Below are positions 1 to 8,966 of a stretch of 64,000 nt of DNA, piece after piece. Each line of letters starts with the position of its first letter. Position 1 is the stretch's first letter. A program made the translations under genes and the position numbers. The stretch lies in NCBI RefSeq assembly GCF_003097235.1, contig NZ_QEQQ01000008.1, positions 1 through 64,000 of the forward strand. Direction: 5' to 3'. Under the pieces are notes generated by a model. The model was not told the origin of the DNA and ran no database searches. It saw nothing but the letters and a program-made list of their open reading frames with translations. Source of the stretch: Pseudomonas sp. CC120222-01a (lineage in GTDB: Bacteria > Pseudomonadota > Gammaproteobacteria > Pseudomonadales > Pseudomonadaceae).

Positions 1-1550
1 TCCTGCCGCCCCAGTTCATCCTCGAAACGCAGCTCGTTGTAGCCATCACCCTTGTGGGTCTGGCTCTTGATGGTCATGCGGGTCTTGTGTTCCGGCAGGT
101 CGTATGGCGGCAGCTGGTTACCGCAGTAGGTGCGACCGGTGATGATCGGCTGATCAGGGTCGCCGTTGAGGTACTGGACGATCACCTCCTGGCCGATGCG
201 TGGGATGGCCATCGATCCCCAGCTGCCGCCAGCCCAGCCTTGTGACACGCGTACCCAGCAGGAACTGAACTCGTTGCTTTTGCTCTCCCGGTCCCAGGGA
301 AAGCTGACCTTGACCCGGCCCCACTGGTCGCAAAAGATCTCCTCGCCGGGCGGACCGACCACGGTGGCCATGTGTGGGCCGTCGACACGCGGACGGGGCA
401 AGGGCGCCGGCCGCCATTCGGCCATGCCGGGGACCAGTACCGCGTTTTGCACGTAATGGGTGCCTTGCTTGGCGTCGGCGGCGCCTTCCTGCAGGCTGGT
501 GAACTGGCTGCCTTCGTGGTGGGCGCTGATCACCCGCCAGAGCACATTGAGGTTTTCGCGCGGGTGGCCGGTGAGGGTGAAGGCCTGGCCTGGTTGCAGG
601 CGTACGTCGTCGCCTGTGACTTCGGCAATGCGGGCGTCGTGGCGCAAGCCGGTCAGACGGGTCTGGGTGAAGGAGATGCCGACTGCTTCGCGCTTGTAGC
701 GCCCGGGGTAGTCGAAACGCTCGTAGTCCATGGACTGATGCACTTCGCCCTTGGCGCTGGCTTGCTGATCCAGACGATAGGCCGGGTGGGTGAAGGTATA
801 ATCACGCTGGGCCTGGCGCGCAGTGCGCACGTTCTCGCTGTAGTAGAAGCGCCGCAGGCAGGGCTGCGCCTGGTCGCCACCGCTGTTGACGTGGTAAAGC
901 ACAGGCTCCGAGTGGATTGCATCCTCTGCTTCGTAGGCGCCTTTGTGCTTGTCCTTGATCTGAATGGGACCCTGTCTGATCAGGCCCAGTGATAACAAGC
1001 AGTCGGTGATGATCAGCTTGTGCTGCTTGGGGCTGTGCTCGAAGCTGTAGACAAAACCTTCCTCTGCAGCGAGGCGGGCAATGAAATCGAGGTCGGTCTC
1101 CCCAGCCTGGACGCAGAACTCGCGGATCTGGTGCTCACGGACTGTGCTCAGGTCGAAGCGCAGGATGCCCTGGCGCTGGAGCATCAGTTCGAGAATCTTC
1201 GGCACGGTCTTCTGCTGAAAGATGCGCCAGTTCGAGCGCAGCCCGGCGCGGGCCAGCTGTGGTTCGACCAGGGCGTGATAACGGGTGCGGTGGAAGCCGC
1301 TATCGCCCTGGCGGAAACTGCTGATCAGGCCGTGTACGTAACGCACCGGGCGGTCTGCGTCCCAGATGGTGAACAATGCAGGCTTGTCGAGCAGTTGAGC
1401 GAAGTCGATGTCGTCGTAGAAACTGATGAGTTCCAGCGTTAACTGGAAAGGGGTACCCAAGGCCTCCTTGAGCTCGAACGACACCACTTCGAGTTCAATA
1501 TCAGCCGCCAGGGGCTGGAAGCTGTAACGCAGATCCGATTGGCTAGGCAT
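1..1550 (-). CDS. vgrG: T6SS spike protein VgrG (TssI), 3' end outside window
   Basis: Trimeric spike that caps the Hcp tube and carries effectors out of the cell. About 516 residues are visible from the ATG at 1548-1550; the C-terminus lies beyond base 1. The N-terminal half reads as the gp27-like base (start MPSQSDLRYSFQPL; later CVQAGETDLDFIARLAAEEGF, typical of VgrG). It is followed by the gp5-like OB region around PPGEEIFCDQWGRVKVSFPWD and the SCWVRVSQGWAG turn. It is the last visible gene of the leftward T6SS unit, 73 bases after hcp. Whether it ends in an effector domain cannot be seen. Family call is firm. Confidence 0.95.
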   Translation of the reverse strand, partial: MPSQSDLRYSFQPLAADIELEVVSFELKEALGTPFQLTLELISFYDDIDFAQLLDKPALFTIWDADRPVRYVHGLISSFRQGDSGFHRTRYHALVEPQLARAGLRSNWRIFQQKTVPKILELMLQRQGILRFDLSTVREHQIREFCVQAGETDLDFIARLAAEEGFVYSFEHSPKQHKLIITDCLLSLGLIRQGPIQIKDKHKGAYEAEDAIHSEPVLYHVNSGGDQAQPCLRRFYYSENVRTARQAQRDYTFTHPAYRLDQQASAKGEVHQSMDYERFDYPGRYKREAVGISFTQTRLTGLRHDARIAEVTGDDVRLQPGQAFTLTGHPRENLNVLWRVISAHHEGSQFTSLQEGAADAKQGTHYVQNAVLVPGMAEWRPAPLPRPRVDGPHMATVVGPPGEEIFCDQWGRVKVSFPWDRESKSNEFSSCWVRVSQGWAGGSWGSMAIPRIGQEVIVQYLNGDPDQPIITGRTYCGNQLPPYDLPEHKTRMTIKSQTHKGDGYNELRFEDELGRQ

Positions 1551-1587
1551 GAGAATTCCTTATCCGCCGTCTCCAAAGGCAGAATGC

Positions 1588-1609
1588 CCGGGCGGAAGAA
1601 ACCACCCGG
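1588..1609 (-). promoter_or_regulatory. Stem-loop between hcp and vgrG
   Basis: On the minus strand CCGGGTGG and CCGCCCGG pair over 8 bp (one G-U) with the loop TTTCTT, 15 bases after the hcp stop. No T-run follows, so it is not a classical terminator. Such a hairpin could stabilise the hcp end of the transcript and let Hcp be made in excess over VgrG; that role is inferred. Confidence 0.45.
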
Positions 1610-1623
1610 TGCATTTTTGAATA

Positions 1624-2139
1624 TCAGGAAGCCGGCGCTCGCCAGTCATCTGAGCTTTCAGTGTTTGCAATATCGTGGGCCCAGGTAATCTTCCGATAGG
1701 CCAGCGAGACCTTGATCAATTGCGTGTAGTTTTCGTTGTCCTTGTCTTGAGCATGGGGGAGTACTGTGAGGATGTTGACGATGGTGGCGTCTTCGAGTTT
1801 GGTGGTGAAAAAATGCTCTTGCTTGCCCTGCGCTGAAGTTCGATACCAATTGATTTCGACTTTGGTGAGCATTTCTCCAGTTGCCAGTGCTTGATAGAGG
1901 AGCGGTATCGCCTTGTTAAGCGCACAGGTGAAGGTCAAGGGTTTATGCACCCGTTGCCCGGTCGGTTGGCCGCTCTGTGGGTCCGTTGGCGTAGAAACTT
2001 CGTGCTTGATTTCCTGTACCAGAATCTCGTCTTCGTGGCCTTCGACATAGACATTGCCGACCGAGTCGGAGGTGAAGGCGCCAGCGGTAATGTTCCCCTG
2101 TTTCAGACCTTCGATCTTGATGTAAGCGGGTGTTGGCAT
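1624..2139 (-). CDS. hcp: T6SS tube protein Hcp (TssD)
   Basis: Secreted hexameric ring that stacks into the inner tube. 171 aa, starting MPTPAYIKIEGLKQGNITAG. The segments DSVGNVYVEGHEDEI, HKPLTFTCALNKAIPLLYQAL and YRKITWAHD are typical of the Hcp1 family. The start at 2139 is set by GGAG upstream; a frame opening 21 bases earlier has no such site. The 112-base gap to tssL holds small hairpins (for example CCATCG-atac-CGATGG) and may carry an extra hcp promoter. The family call is firm. Confidence 0.95.
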   Translation of the reverse strand: MPTPAYIKIEGLKQGNITAGAFTSDSVGNVYVEGHEDEILVQEIKHEVSTPTDPQSGQPTGQRVHKPLTFTCALNKAIPLLYQALATGEMLTKVEINWYRTSAQGKQEHFFTTKLEDATIVNILTVLPHAQDKDNENYTQLIKVSLAYRKITWAHDIANTESSDDWRAPAS

Positions 2140-2251
2140 GGCAGTTTCTCCTGCATCCAAGTGGATAAAACACGCGCACCACAGGTGGCGTGGCCATCGG
2201 TATCGATGGGCTTGTCAGCGAGGCCGGGACCTCGTCAGTTCGTGGAAAATT

Positions 2252-3097
2252 TCACTGCTGCAGAATGCCGTTGAGCGACTCCAGTACTTCAGCGGTGAGC
2301 AGGTGCAGGCGATAGCTGTAAACCCCGTACACCACTGCCATAGCCGCAGCGCTGATCAGCAGCGGGCTCCACCATGGCCACTGCCGGTGCATGCGGAAGT
2401 CGCTAGGCGCGACATTGCTCAGTGGGTCGCAGACCTGTTCCGGGACCGGACCACGCACTTCGCGGATTAGCGTGTGGATCTGCTGGAGCAGGGCGTTCAC
2501 AGCCTCATCACCCTCGGGCGCCAGGCCGTATTTGCCCTTGAGGCCAAGGCACAGACACAGGTACACAAACTCCAGCACGTCGATATAGCGCTGGGGCTCC
2601 TGCATCAGGCGCGACAGCACCGTGTAGATCTTCTCCCCGCCCCAGGTCTCATGATGAAAAATGCTCAGCAGCGACTCCTGGCTCCAGCAAGAATTTCTGC
2701 CCCAGGGTCGACTCATCACGGCCTCGTCCAGGTACAGGCACAGGGCATAGGAGTAAGCCAGCAGTTGCGCGGACTCATAGCCGCGCTGGCGCATTTCCTC
2801 GACGATGTTGTCGACCTGGGTGCGCACCTGATGGTGCACGTCCTGGATGTTGGGCAGGCTGTCCAGCGTGCGCAGGCGCATCACCAGACCGAACAGCGGC
2901 ATCGCCGCATCGATCATGGGGTTCTGGAAGGTGCCGCGCAGCTGGAAGTCCGGGTCCGCCAAGTAGCCTGCGCAAGCGGCTTCGGCATCAGGTGCATGCG
3001 CATCTTCAGCCCCGTATTTTGAAGGGTGAAGCGCCGTCTCCAGCGGTTCGCGTTTCGTTGGCGTTGTATCAACAGCCTTGCTACCAGACGCATCCAT
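2252..3097 (-). CDS. tssL: T6SS membrane-complex protein TssL (DotU/IcmH)
   Basis: Inner-membrane component that joins TssJ and TssM in the trans-envelope complex. 281 aa. The cytoplasmic DotU domain fills residues ~60-230 (NPMIDAAMPLFGLVMRLR, YALCLYLDEAVMSRPWG, FVYLCLCLGLKGKYG). A single C-terminal membrane segment follows (SPLLISAAAMAVVYGVYSY). No C-terminal OmpA/peptidoglycan domain is present, so this is the short form. The start at 3097 has AGGAG upstream and lies one base after the tssK stop, so the two are coupled. Confidence 0.93.
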   Translation of the reverse strand: MDASGSKAVDTTPTKREPLETALHPSKYGAEDAHAPDAEAACAGYLADPDFQLRGTFQNPMIDAAMPLFGLVMRLRTLDSLPNIQDVHHQVRTQVDNIVEEMRQRGYESAQLLAYSYALCLYLDEAVMSRPWGRNSCWSQESLLSIFHHETWGGEKIYTVLSRLMQEPQRYIDVLEFVYLCLCLGLKGKYGLAPEGDEAVNALLQQIHTLIREVRGPVPEQVCDPLSNVAPSDFRMHRQWPWWSPLLISAAAMAVVYGVYSYRLHLLTAEVLESLNGILQQ

Positions 3098-3098
3098 T

Positions 3099-4436
3099 TC
3101 ATTCACTCCTGATTGCCCAGAATTGCAGTTCAAGGCCCGGGATTTTCCCGGCGATGTGGATGCCAAACCCGTGGCTGTCCTTCATGGATGCCCAGGCCGG
3201 GCTGCGCCGGTCGAGCTCGAAATAGCTGAAACCGGCATGGAAGGGCAGGTCGCGTGGCGCCACCGGCAACGCCACCAGCGCAATGCCTGGCAAGTGATGC
3301 AGGACCATTTCGTTCATCGCTTCCAGCGCACTGACCTTGACCGTGTGCACGAAGGTCTGACGCAACGATTCGACGGGCTGGTTGGCGCGCACCGCGAGGA
3401 TGAAGTCGGCCTCGTCGATCAGGCGGCGATCTTCCAGGGTTGTAGTCATCACACCCCAATCGAGGGCCTGCAGCGGCAACGACACCGCCCGCGGCTGCAG
3501 CACCGTGCTCAGGGCGCGGCGCAGCGTGTCTTCCAGTGGTTTGAAGGAAGTACGCAGGGCGTTGTGGTAATACGCCGGGTACTCCTGCGGCAGGCGGTTC
3601 TCGTCGGTGAAGGTCACCAGCTCACCACAGGCCTGGCTCATGCAGAGATAGAGTTGTTCCGGGTGGGTCTGCGGTTGCCGGGCCAGGTGGGCGAAGCAGG
3701 GCCACCAGCGATTCAGGGCCTGCAACAGGTTGAAGTCACGGATATCGGCGATGCCGGACTGACCTGACGAGCCGATACGCGCCGCCAGGTTACGCGCACG
3801 TTCGCGCAAGGTATTGCTGATCTCTTCAAGGAAGCGCTGCAGTGCCGGCACTGCCCGCACCGACACGCTGGTGGGGTAGAACGATTCGTCCAGCTGCAGG
3901 CTGCCATCGGGGCGACGCTCGAGGATTCTTGCCAGGGCGAGGCGGGTATAGGCACTGCTGTCTTCACGTTGCCGCCGTAGTTGCAGGTTCGGTACGGCGA
4001 GGTCCACCCGCACCATGTCGCCATCGGCGGTGTGGGTGTCCTTGATTTCCCGGGCATGCGCGACATAACGCAGGTTTGCCACGCTGTCTGGCCAGCTCAC
4101 TTCACGGCCGCCGTCGGTGCGCAGCGGCAGGCACAGGTAGATCTCGCTGTTCTGCGCGCCATCGTCGCTGATCTCCAGCGGTGGCGGCGGGGGCAGGTCG
4201 CCAGGGATATCGAAGACGGCCCCGTCGGGCATGATGCCCCTGGCCCGGGTGATAGCGATCTTGCCAAGGCACAGGTATTCATCGTTCAACTGCAGTTCGC
4301 TGAAGCCGTAGAACGCCGCATTCAGGCTGCTGAGGCGGTGATGTAGCGCCGCCTCGCTGGCCCGGGCCGCTTGCTGGAAATGCTGCGGTTTGACGAACAG
4401 GCCTTCAGGCCATAGCACAGGGTTACGTGAACTCAT
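3099..4436 (-). CDS. tssK: T6SS baseplate protein TssK
   Basis: Trimeric baseplate subunit that links the wedge (TssF, TssG, TssE) to the TssJLM membrane complex. 445 aa starting MSSRNPVLWPEGLFVKPQHFQQ, the standard TssK opening. GGAG lies 5 bases before the ATG at 4436; a GTG two codons upstream would sit on the ribosome-binding site and is rejected. The gene lies between tssJ and tssL, as in many T6SS clusters. The family call is firm. Confidence 0.94.
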   Translation of the reverse strand: MSSRNPVLWPEGLFVKPQHFQQAARASEAALHHRLSSLNAAFYGFSELQLNDEYLCLGKIAITRARGIMPDGAVFDIPGDLPPPPPLEISDDGAQNSEIYLCLPLRTDGGREVSWPDSVANLRYVAHAREIKDTHTADGDMVRVDLAVPNLQLRRQREDSSAYTRLALARILERRPDGSLQLDESFYPTSVSVRAVPALQRFLEEISNTLRERARNLAARIGSSGQSGIADIRDFNLLQALNRWWPCFAHLARQPQTHPEQLYLCMSQACGELVTFTDENRLPQEYPAYYHNALRTSFKPLEDTLRRALSTVLQPRAVSLPLQALDWGVMTTTLEDRRLIDEADFILAVRANQPVESLRQTFVHTVKVSALEAMNEMVLHHLPGIALVALPVAPRDLPFHAGFSYFELDRRSPAWASMKDSHGFGIHIAGKIPGLELQFWAIRSE

Positions 4437-4482
4437 GGGCACTCCATGTCAGGGAAGAGGGTATGGCAGGCCGGCTGATCGA

Positions 4483-5238
4483 TCATCGGTCCTCTTCCTT
4501 GAGCTCGATTTGCGCGTCATGGACTTGCAGCGAGAGCACCACCCGGCGGCCTCGCGGGGCAATGCGCAGTACCTGCTGCCAGGTTGCGCTCTCAAGGCTG
4601 CGGTAGTCGGCAATCACTGCAATGAAGCGAGTGTCGTCATGAAGGGGTTCGAACGGCACGAACTTGAACTGGCCGGGCGACAGCAGGTAATCGTCATCGC
4701 GGATGTAGGTGCTGCGCAGCGCTTTGGCCGGGTCCGGCGCCAGTTGCTGGTAAACGCTGTTGAGCAGCAGTGAGTCGTCCCGCAGTTGCAGGACCTTGAC
4801 GGCGATGGGGCTGGCGAGCTGGTGACCTTGGCTGGGCGTTGCATCGGGCCGCTCAAGCGCTGTTGTGGCTACCTCGTAGGCCCCGAGCGCAGTCTCATCG
4901 GCAGGTGCTGATTCGGGATACTGCGACTGCAGGTAGCTGAACAGGCTGGCGACTTTCTCGGTGAGCGCATGTGGGTCGTCTGCGCTCAGGCTGACCGTGT
5001 AAGGGCCAGGCTCGAGTTCGCCTGGTGCTGCTTCAGCGGATTCGCCGTTGTCGGCAACACCATTGAGCGTAGGGCTGACATGGATGCTGATGGCAAGTTC
5101 GGTCGGCACATCTTCCGGTGCGCCCACAGGGATAGACGGGTCTTTCAGCACCTGGAACATTTTGCCCAGGGCAGTGCAGCCAGCGGTGGTGGTGAGCCCA
5201 AGCGACAGTGAAGCGCAAAGCATCAGGCGTGGAAGCAT
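4483..5238 (-). CDS. tssJ: T6SS outer-membrane lipoprotein TssJ
   Basis: Lipoprotein that anchors the T6SS membrane complex to the outer membrane. 251 aa from the ATG at 5238, with AGGA upstream. A signal peptide ends in the lipobox TTAGC with the lipidated Cys at residue 21 (MLPRLMLCASLSLGLTTTAGC). The mature part carries the TssJ beta-sandwich pattern (LAISIHVSPTLN, PGPYTVSLSADDPHALTEK, FVPFEPLHDDTRFIAVIADYR). It is longer than many TssJ proteins because of insertions rich in Glu and Pro. It follows the FHA gene by two bases. Confidence 0.9.
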   Translation of the reverse strand: MLPRLMLCASLSLGLTTTAGCTALGKMFQVLKDPSIPVGAPEDVPTELAISIHVSPTLNGVADNGESAEAAPGELEPGPYTVSLSADDPHALTEKVASLFSYLQSQYPESAPADETALGAYEVATTALERPDATPSQGHQLASPIAVKVLQLRDDSLLLNSVYQQLAPDPAKALRSTYIRDDDYLLSPGQFKFVPFEPLHDDTRFIAVIADYRSLESATWQQVLRIAPRGRRVVLSLQVHDAQIELKEEDR

Positions 5239-5240
5239 GA

Positions 5241-5810
5241 TCACGGTCCTGTAATCAGATCTTGCAGAGGATGCTGGTCTGCAGGGCAAGCCTGTAACCT
5301 CGCATCGAGGGCAGCCAAAGGGTCGTGCCCGGGGAGCGGGTCGAATGCCGAGCACACATCCGTAGCGGCAAGGAGTGGCAAGGCATCGATGGCGCTGTCT
5401 CGCGGGCGGGTCGAAGCGCTCGCCTCCAGGGCCTCGTGCACGTCCTGACTTGGCACGAAGACTTTCTCCAGAGAGCGTCTGATTGCCTGTTCCGGCTGCA
5501 GATCGACCCTTAACCGATAGGCACCGACCCGCAGGATGTCGCCATCCCTGAGGCGCATGGGTGGGTGTTTTCCGAGGCAGCGCGTGCTGTCATTCAGGTA
5601 CGTCTGGCCGCTGCGGTCGATGGCGCAGTAGCCGCCTTCCGTCCAGCGGATCTCGCAGTGGATGGGCTGCACCTTCAGGCTCCTGTCGACCAACAGCCAG
5701 TCCGCACCCTGGCTGCCGAGGGTGCCGCCACTGCGGCCGAACCGGTGCTGGCGACTCACGCCGTGCGGTAGCTGTTCGAGGTTGCTGACGTGCAGGGTCA
5801 ACGTGCTCAT
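5241..5810 (-). CDS. FHA-domain T6SS accessory protein
   Basis: 189 aa. An FHA phosphopeptide-binding domain covers about residues 20-105: FGRSGGTLGSQGADWLL, then a conserved HCEI step and DGDILRVGAYRLRV. The C-terminal 80 residues are low in recognisable motifs. FHA proteins of T6SS clusters (Fha/TagH type) are read by PpkA/PppA-type post-translational control. No kinase or phosphatase gene lies in the window. Its ATG overlaps the tssG stop by 4 bases. The FHA fold is clear; its partner is unknown. Confidence 0.85.
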   Translation of the reverse strand: MSTLTLHVSNLEQLPHGVSRQHRFGRSGGTLGSQGADWLLVDRSLKVQPIHCEIRWTEGGYCAIDRSGQTYLNDSTRCLGKHPPMRLRDGDILRVGAYRLRVDLQPEQAIRRSLEKVFVPSQDVHEALEASASTRPRDSAIDALPLLAATDVCSAFDPLPGHDPLAALDARLQACPADQHPLQDLITGP

Positions 5811-6823
5811 GCCCGCCCCCTGAACCGGACTACCGGGCTGATCACTCCGTGACGGTCATCGATGAAGCTGGTCCAGCCCAGGTAGGCGCCCTGGCTCCGG
5901 TGCAGGCTGAACGGCGTCAGCGCGTTAAGCTTGAGGCGCAGTTCGAGGTCATATGCCAGCCCATCCCGCAGCAGCACGTCGATCAGTGCACGCAAACGGC
6001 CGAAGTTGATGCCACTGGGCAGCAGGTCGCGAAACTGCGCCTGGTCAAGCTCGCTGATCACGATCGTGAACTTGCTGCTGCGGGTTCGTGTTCGGCTGCC
6101 AACCATGAAGCTGCTGCCCAGTTCGCCGTTGGCCCGGCCAAGTCGCACCCGTTGGCGGGTGGCAGTGGTCACCGAGCGCGTTTCGAACTCGCGGATGTGT
6201 ACCTGCGAAAGGTCGAAGCAGTGGCCAATGATGCCGGCCACGGTACCCGGTGAACGGCTGCGGCTGGCGATCACACCGGCGAAACTGAGCAGGCGGCTCC
6301 AGGGCAGTGCGGTGTCACCGCGCAATTGCCGATCATTGAGGCCGATCAGCGCGAAGACGTATTGGGAAAACTGGTCGTTGGCGCCAGGTTGAAAGCGAAT
6401 GTAGTAACGATACTTGCGCCAGGCACGGTGCAGCAGGCTGAGCAGGTAGTGGTTGAAGAAATCGAGGAACGCCGGACGCACACCAATGCCCTGGACATGT
6501 TCATGGGCGATCTGCTCCAGGTAGTAGGTTGGCAGCGGCGAGTCGCTGCCGTGCAGGCCCATGAAGGTGGTGCAGATTCGGTAGCGGGCATCACGGCCAG
6601 GCATTCGCTTGGCACTCAGCACATCGCTGGCAGGAAAGCGCAGTCGTGGATCGCAGCCCAGGCGTACCCGCAAGCGCGTGGCAGCATCGGGCCAACGCGC
6701 TTCCAGATTGTCACCATGCAAGCCGTGCAGATGCTCTAGCAACTGGAAGAAATCGAACCGATGCGCCTGTGCGAGCAGCGAATCGGCTAGATCAGGGGCT
6801 GTTTGCCAATCAGCGGAGGCCAT
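5807..6823 (-). CDS. tssG: T6SS baseplate wedge protein TssG
   Basis: 338 aa from the ATG at 6823. Typical TssG elements: FDFFQLLEHLHGL near the N-terminus, RFPASDV, YLEQIAHEH and FFNHYLLSLLHRAWRKYRY, then GRLRALIDVLLRDGLAYDLELRL near the C-terminus. It forms the baseplate wedge with TssF and TssE. The start overlaps the end of tssF by 37 bases and the stop overlaps the FHA gene by 4, so translation is probably coupled. The family call is firm. Confidence 0.92.
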   Translation of the reverse strand: MASADWQTAPDLADSLLAQAHRFDFFQLLEHLHGLHGDNLEARWPDAATRLRVRLGCDPRLRFPASDVLSAKRMPGRDARYRICTTFMGLHGSDSPLPTYYLEQIAHEHVQGIGVRPAFLDFFNHYLLSLLHRAWRKYRYYIRFQPGANDQFSQYVFALIGLNDRQLRGDTALPWSRLLSFAGVIASRSRSPGTVAGIIGHCFDLSQVHIREFETRSVTTATRQRVRLGRANGELGSSFMVGSRTRTRSSKFTIVISELDQAQFRDLLPSGINFGRLRALIDVLLRDGLAYDLELRLKLNALTPFSLHRSQGAYLGWTSFIDDRHGVISPVVRFRGRA

Positions 6824-8553
6824 GTGTAGTGCTCGTTGTTGGTGGTGTTGGTCACTTCCAGTTGATGGAAGGAATTGATGCTGGCGTAGAGGGCAAAGAA
6901 GTGCGCGAGCACACAACTGAACAGGTACAGGTCGCCCTCGCAGAGGAAGCCCTGCTGGTCGAGTTGCAATCGGGTGTGCAGGCCACGCACGGGTTGCCCG
7001 TTGATCAGCCAGTCCAGGGGCTCGGTCTGCACGTCACAGATAGCGTCCAGGCGCTTGCGCGTGGTGCGCGCCTGCTGAATGTCATGCAGGGCCGTGAAGT
7101 CATAGGCGCGGATGACCGCCTTCAGCGGGTCAGCCGACAGCAGCGACAGATAATTGAGCGACAGGTTGGAAATCAGCGCCCATTGCAACTGGCCGTCGAG
7201 CACAGGGCGGTACGGACGGGTCGGGCGCCGGAGGTTGCGGTAGGTGGTCAGCGGTGGCGTGAATTCGTTGATGGTGCAGATGTCGCCGGCATGCAGCGCC
7301 AAAGGCAGGTCGCGGTTGGTGCATGTCAGGTCGATGGAAGCCGTTTCCAGCGCACCGCGGTATACGCTGGTGTCAGCGCGTACGAAAGCGATGCGGTGGA
7401 TCACGCCATCTCCGAGCAAAGATTCTTCGAGTTGGCAACGGTAGTACAGCGTGGCCCGGCCTTGGACATGCTCGATTTCATGGGCGAACGACTCGAAGGG
7501 CAGGAATACCCGCAGCGGCTCGCCCGCCTCGCCATCGGCCATGGTACGCGTGCTGATCACTCGGTCGACGCTGAATATTTCGTAGCCGTGCGCTGCGCTG
7601 CAGCTTGGTTTCAGCAATGCGTGGGCGTGCTCGCCAGACAAGTCGATCGGGTCGGCACCACAGTGCAACAGGTTCACCGCTGGCGTACAGAACAGGCAGA
7701 AGTCGTCGACGCCAACAGGCATTGCGCCAGGCAGTGGGCGGCTGAAATGGAAGTCGATGCTTACCTGCCCGCTGCTCTGGGCCGGCCAGCGCTCGCCCAG
7801 GCGGGTGAGGGTAAAGAAGTGGAAGCGCTGAGGGAAAACGAAATACTCCTGCAGGATCCGGTAGCCGTCGAAGACATTCTGCGGGTAGGGCAGCAGGGCT
7901 TCTTCGCGGCGGAAACCGGGAAAAGCCAGGCTGCTGGCCGGTAGCCGGCGGACCTCCCCGTTGATCGTCACGCTGATGTGCTTCAGATACTGCGACAACC
8001 ACAGGTACAGGGTCTGCGCGCAACCGTCATCGCCACTGAGATGAACGTCCAGGCTGTCGCAGCCCAAGCTGTTCAGCGGGCGTTCGACCAGTGTTTCGAG
8101 TTCGATGCGCACCACGGAATGCTCCGGCGTGTGGGTCGCCTGGACGTCGCTGATGGCAAAAGGATGCAGCGCTACTTCGGTGCAGGTCCGGTACTCGCAA
8201 GCGATGCCATCCACGGGCACGGAGAACAACCGTGTCCCCTTGGGAATGCTGCGGGACTGGCTGAGCGCTTGTTTTTCCGGTGAGAACTGGATGATCGTCG
8301 CGCTCGGCAGGGGGCGCAGGTAATTGGGCCAGAGCAGTTGCAGCATGGGGTGTGTCAGCTCCGGCAGGTCGTCCTCGAGCTTCAAGCGCAGCTTGGCAGT
8401 CAGGAACGCGAAGCCCTCAAGCAGACGTTCCACGTCAGGGTCGCCACTGTCTTTGCCGAGAAATCGCGCCAGCTGAGGGTTGTCCTTGGCGAAATCCGCC
8501 CCTAACTCGCGCAGGTAGCGAAGTTCTTCGCTGAATCGATCCTTTAATGACAT
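6787..8553 (-). CDS. tssF: T6SS baseplate wedge protein TssF
   Basis: 588 aa, the usual TssF size, starting MSLKDRFSEELRYLRELGADF. Motifs include DPDVERLLEGFAFLTAKLRLKLEDD, HPMLQLLWPNYLRPLPS and SINSFHQLEV near the end. Main wedge scaffold of the baseplate. Only two bases separate the stop of tssE (downstream) from its start codon region, and its own end overlaps the start of tssG by 37 bases. Confidence 0.94.
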   Translation of the reverse strand: MSLKDRFSEELRYLRELGADFAKDNPQLARFLGKDSGDPDVERLLEGFAFLTAKLRLKLEDDLPELTHPMLQLLWPNYLRPLPSATIIQFSPEKQALSQSRSIPKGTRLFSVPVDGIACEYRTCTEVALHPFAISDVQATHTPEHSVVRIELETLVERPLNSLGCDSLDVHLSGDDGCAQTLYLWLSQYLKHISVTINGEVRRLPASSLAFPGFRREEALLPYPQNVFDGYRILQEYFVFPQRFHFFTLTRLGERWPAQSSGQVSIDFHFSRPLPGAMPVGVDDFCLFCTPAVNLLHCGADPIDLSGEHAHALLKPSCSAAHGYEIFSVDRVISTRTMADGEAGEPLRVFLPFESFAHEIEHVQGRATLYYRCQLEESLLGDGVIHRIAFVRADTSVYRGALETASIDLTCTNRDLPLALHAGDICTINEFTPPLTTYRNLRRPTRPYRPVLDGQLQWALISNLSLNYLSLLSADPLKAVIRAYDFTALHDIQQARTTRKRLDAICDVQTEPLDWLINGQPVRGLHTRLQLDQQGFLCEGDLYLFSCVLAHFFALYASINSFHQLEVTNTTNNEHYTWPPLIGKQPLI

Positions 8554-8555
8554 GG

Positions 8556-8966
8556 CTACCTTACTCGGGTGTATCGGCTAAGGCCGTTGACCAGCAACTC
8601 GACCTGCAACAGCTCGGGGTGATCGTTTACCTGCACCACGCAGTCGAGCCGCAAATGCAGTTCAAGCGGTGCGTAGGCATCGGGCACGGCTTTCATTCCA
8701 CGGATCTGGATACGTGGTTCGAAGCGCTGAAGGGTCTGACGGATGTCTTCACTGACTTGCCGCACGCGATCACCGATGCTCAGGTCGTATCCGTTGAAGT
8801 CGCGCAGGCCCAGCTCAGGGCTACTTCGGGAGCAACCCTGGCGGGCGTTGAGCAACGTTTCGAGGTGCCGCCTGATCACCTCGAACTTTTGCCCAGCCTG
8901 TTCTCGCCGGGAAGGCGTGCGACGGGTCTGGCACTCGGCGATCAAGCGTTCGAACAGGCCGCTCAT
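8556..8966 (-). CDS. tssE: T6SS baseplate protein TssE (gp25-like)
   Basis: 136 aa. Homologue of phage T4 gp25, which starts sheath polymerisation. The start MSGLFERLIAECQ at 8966 overlaps the tssC stop (ATGA). Gp25 features include HLETLLNARQGCSRSSPELGLRDFN and the basic pair in the FEPRIQIRG segment (residues ~90-97). A longer frame that opens inside tssC lacks family sequence and is rejected. Confidence 0.9.
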   Translation of the reverse strand: MSGLFERLIAECQTRRTPSRREQAGQKFEVIRRHLETLLNARQGCSRSSPELGLRDFNGYDLSIGDRVRQVSEDIRQTLQRFEPRIQIRGMKAVPDAYAPLELHLRLDCVVQVNDHPELLQVELLVNGLSRYTRVR